NCBI RefSeq assembly: GCF_018588885.1
Contig: NZ_JAFFIW010000015.1
Coordinates: 1 to 64,000, forward strand
Source: Mesorhizobium sp. dw_380
GTDB lineage: Bacteria; Pseudomonadota; Alphaproteobacteria; Rhizobiales; Rhizobiaceae
Direction: 5' to 3'
DNA: 64,000 nt
The notes beneath the pieces were generated by a model that was given only the letters and a program-made list of their open reading frames with translations, made no database searches and had not been told where the DNA came from. The first letter of the stretch is position 1, and each line of letters opens with the position of its first letter. Shown here one piece after another: positions 61,911 through 64,000 of the stretch. Position numbers and translations under genes: made by a program.

Positions 61911-63461
61911 ATGAACGCACCGGCCGCTGAGTTGACTGGAAACACCAACCGCCGCAGCGGCGGCCGCTTGGGGCGAAAGGCGCTGCGAGGCGCTCCGGTC
62001 ACGTCGTTCCCGACCCTGGTCCGCAAGATCCCGGTCTATCAGATGGTCCCGGACGAGGCGGTCGAACTGATCCACGAGGAGTCGCTCTCGATCCTCGAAG
62101 AGGTGGGATGCGAGTTCCGTGACGACGAGGCGATCGCCCTTTGGAAAGCGGCGGGTGCCGACGTCTCCGAGACACGTGTCCGCATCGATCGCGCTCTCCT
62201 GATGGAGCTTGTGTCGAAGGTTCCGTCCGAGTTCACGCTCAACGCGCGCAACCCTGAACGCACCGTGCGCGTGGGCGGGAACAACTCGATATTCGTGCCG
62301 ATGTATGGCGCGCCTTATGTGCGCGACCTCGACAATAACAGGCGTTACGGCACGCTTGCAGATCTCAACAACTTCCACAAGCTCGCCTACATGGCGCCGG
62401 CGCTGCACTCCTCGAGTTCGATCATCTGCGAGCCGATGGAAATTGCGGTGCCCAAACGCCATCTCCACATCATCCATTCGGCGCTCAAGCACTCCGACAA
62501 GCCGTTCATGGGCATCGTGACCTCCAGGGATCGGGCCGAAGACACGATGGCGATGGCAGGCATCGTCTTCGGCGAGGATTTCGTCCGCGACAATCCGGTC
62601 CTGGTGGCGATCACCAATTGCAACTCGCCGCTGGTCTGGGACGCCACCATGCTGGACGCGATGAAGGTCTATGCGCGTCACAATCAGCCGCTGATCCTGG
62701 CGCCTTTCGCGCTGTGCGGCGCCTCGACTTCGGCCTCCGCCGTGGGCGCGGTCGCGCAGGTCAATGCGGAAGCACTTGCCGGCGTCGCGTTCACGCAACT
62801 CCTGCGTCCAGGTTCGCCGCAGATCTACGGGCAGTTCATGGTCACGGTCGACATGAAGACCGGCGCTCCCATGGGCGGCACGCCGGAGGCCGCCCAGATG
62901 ATGTATCTGATGGGCGCGCTGGCGCGGAAATACCGGCTGCCGTGGCGCACGTCCGGCTTCCATGTCGGATCGAAACTGAACGACGCCCAGGCCGGCTATG
63001 AGGCGAACATGCTGATGCATGCCGCCATTCTGGCCGGCGCCAACTACATCTGGCATTCCGCCGGATGGCTGGAAGCCGGCCTGACCTGCGGCTATTCGAA
63101 ATTCGCGACGGACTGCGAGCAGCTTGTCGGCTGGTACAAATATGCCGGAGGCCTGCCGTTCGACGATTTCAAGGAAGCCATGGCGGCGATCCGCGAAGTG
63201 GGGCCGCAGGGCCATTTCCTCGGCACCCAGCACACGCTCGAACATTTCGAGTCGGCTTTCTTCATGCCCAGCATCATGGATTTCAACTCGTTCGAACAGT
63301 GGAAGGCTGAAGGGGCGAAGGACCACGACACGCGCGGTCGCGAGAAAGCGCGCAACATGCTCGCGGACTATGAGGAGCCGAAGCTCGACGAAGGCGTGGC
63401 CGAGGGTCTCAGGGATTTGATCGCGCGGCGCGAGGAGAAGCTGCCGGACACAGTGAGTTGA
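61911..63461 (+). CDS. MttB-family methyltransferase without pyrrolysine (trimethylamine/betaine methyltransferase-like)
   Basis: 516 residues. The whole-length MttB fold is seen: VELIHEESLSILEEVGCEFRDDEAIALWKAAGADV, NNSIFVPMYGAPYVRDLD, SSIICEPMEIAVPKRHLHI, the barrel strand VLVAITNCNSPLVWD, APFALCGASTSASAVGAVAQVNAEALAG and the tail FGTQHTLEHFESAFFMP-like LGTQHTLEHFESAFFMP. The frame is continuous with no amber codon, so this is the non-Pyl branch (MtgB, MtpB and relatives), which demethylates glycine betaine, proline betaine or carnitine with a corrinoid protein. The cognate corrinoid protein is not in view. Confidence 0.92.
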   Translation: MNAPAAELTGNTNRRSGGRLGRKALRGAPVTSFPTLVRKIPVYQMVPDEAVELIHEESLSILEEVGCEFRDDEAIALWKAAGADVSETRVRIDRALLMELVSKVPSEFTLNARNPERTVRVGGNNSIFVPMYGAPYVRDLDNNRRYGTLADLNNFHKLAYMAPALHSSSSIICEPMEIAVPKRHLHIIHSALKHSDKPFMGIVTSRDRAEDTMAMAGIVFGEDFVRDNPVLVAITNCNSPLVWDATMLDAMKVYARHNQPLILAPFALCGASTSASAVGAVAQVNAEALAGVAFTQLLRPGSPQIYGQFMVTVDMKTGAPMGGTPEAAQMMYLMGALARKYRLPWRTSGFHVGSKLNDAQAGYEANMLMHAAILAGANYIWHSAGWLEAGLTCGYSKFATDCEQLVGWYKYAGGLPFDDFKEAMAAIREVGPQGHFLGTQHTLEHFESAFFMPSIMDFNSFEQWKAEGAKDHDTRGREKARNMLADYEEPKLDEGVAEGLRDLIARREEKLPDTVS

Positions 63462-63504
63462 GGCAAGGGACGAAGACCCGACGGGAACCATAAGGGAGGA
63501 AGAA

Positions 63505-64000
63505 ATGACACTTTTCAGAAGCAATGGCGATCGCGTCCCGAGCGCTATCGAGGCGATGGCGCAGGAGACACGCGCGGGGCGCATGGACCGACGCGAGTTC
63601 CTGGCGCTGGCAAGCGCATTCGGCGCATCGACGGCGCTGGCCTACGCCATGATCGGCCTCTCCGTACCGCAACAGGCCGTGGCCGAGGAGCCGAAAAAAA
63701 AGGGCGGAACGCTGCATGTCTCGATGCCGGTCAAGGCGCAGAAGGACCCGCGCACGTATGACTGGGTGGAACTGGCCAACATTTCGCGCAGCTGGCTGGA
63801 GCCGCTGGTGCGCTACACCAGACAGTTCACCTTCGAACCCGTGCTGCTCAAAAGCTGGGAAATCAACGACGATGCCACCGAATACGTCCTGCACGTGCGC
63901 AAGGGCGTCACCTGGAACAATGGCGATGCCTTCAACGCCGATGACGTGGTGCACAACGTGACGCGCTGGTGCGAGAAGGGCGTCGCCGGCAATTCCATGG
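63505..64000 (+). CDS. Family 5 ABC substrate-binding protein with Tat signal (cut by window edge)
   Basis: 165 codons visible from MTLFRSNGDRVPS, with AGGGAGGA upstream. A twin-arginine signal (DRREFLALASAFGASTALAY) leads to the start of a peptide/nickel/opine-type binding protein: GGTLHVSMPVKAQKDPRTYDW, EPLVRYTRQFTFEPVLLKSWEINDDATEYVLHVRKGVTWNNGDAFNADDVV. It starts 44 bases after the MttB-like gene, so the two probably share an operon; permease and ATPase genes should follow beyond the window. A methylated amine or peptide-like ligand is possible. Confidence 0.92.
   Translation, partial: MTLFRSNGDRVPSAIEAMAQETRAGRMDRREFLALASAFGASTALAYAMIGLSVPQQAVAEEPKKKGGTLHVSMPVKAQKDPRTYDWVELANISRSWLEPLVRYTRQFTFEPVLLKSWEINDDATEYVLHVRKGVTWNNGDAFNADDVVHNVTRWCEKGVAGNSM

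Noticed and set aside
61911..63461. Pyrrolysine-type MttB
   Set aside because: No in-frame TAG occurs; the frame is continuous, so it belongs to the non-pyrrolysine branch.

Overview
The window looks like chromosomal DNA of a Mesorhizobium-like alphaproteobacterium (order Hyphomicrobiales). This is inferred from the high GC content, the gene families present (DUF2093, DUF4170 and DUF1636 proteins, a TldD/PmbA-CysQ-WaaA-LpxK gene order, many small LysR/TetR/MarR-controlled units) and several classes of intergenic inverted repeats of the kind common in rhizobial genomes. No tRNA, rRNA, CRISPR array, transposase or phage module was seen.

Layout. 1-300: 5' end of groES behind a perfect CIRCE element. 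0.36-2.1 kb: a methyltransferase and a divergent ATP-grasp-like protein. 2.1-7.5 kb: a TetR regulator, an MFS transporter, an ALO-type FAD lactone oxidase and a DSD1-type PLP enzyme, then a MarR-GNAT fusion; most control genes have a visible palindrome. 7.5-13.2 kb: an AraC/GyrI-like regulator, then a LacI regulator translationally chained to a complete CUT2 sugar ABC importer that ends in a strong terminator, followed by a decayed partial duplicate of the sugar-binding-protein gene. 13.8-17.4 kb: LysR, cysteine hydrolase, chloroperoxidase-like hydrolase and a methyltransferase. 17.5-21.2 kb: a B12 riboswitch, with a Zur-like box upstream, in front of DUF1636 and a FecBCD-type ABC importer. 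21.3-24.8 kb: an EmrRAB-type efflux operon.

24.8-32.1 kb: a CAP-domain lipoprotein, two TadG-like proteins, a TetR regulator with a matching operator before its neighbour, and DUF2189 and LysE membrane proteins. 32.4-49.4 kb: mostly housekeeping genes (HAD phosphatase, ribF, ileS, tadA, a large-subunit pseudouridine synthase with a repetitive N-terminal extension, rsmD, a catalytic/non-catalytic M16 peptidase pair, a patatin, efp and its lysine ligase epmA). 49.5-60.7 kb: pmbA, cysQ, DUF4170, a DUF374 acyltransferase, waaA, lpxK (Kdo-lipid A assembly), DUF2093, a DMT transporter and an endonuclease-type mutL. 60.9-64.0 kb: a LysR regulator divergent from a non-pyrrolysine MttB-family methyltransferase and a Tat-exported family-5 substrate-binding protein cut by the window edge.

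Most noteworthy: the apparent double control (zinc and cobalamin) of the 17.5 kb importer; the MttB-family locus, whose presumed corrinoid chemistry fits a B12-responsive importer elsewhere in the window; a hairpin repeat that has become coding sequence at the start of the second M16 gene; an 81-bp in-frame tandem repeat in the pseudouridine synthase; and a chloroperoxidase gene with a second, internal ribosome-binding site. All functional calls come from reading the sequence and from family knowledge; no database search was run.
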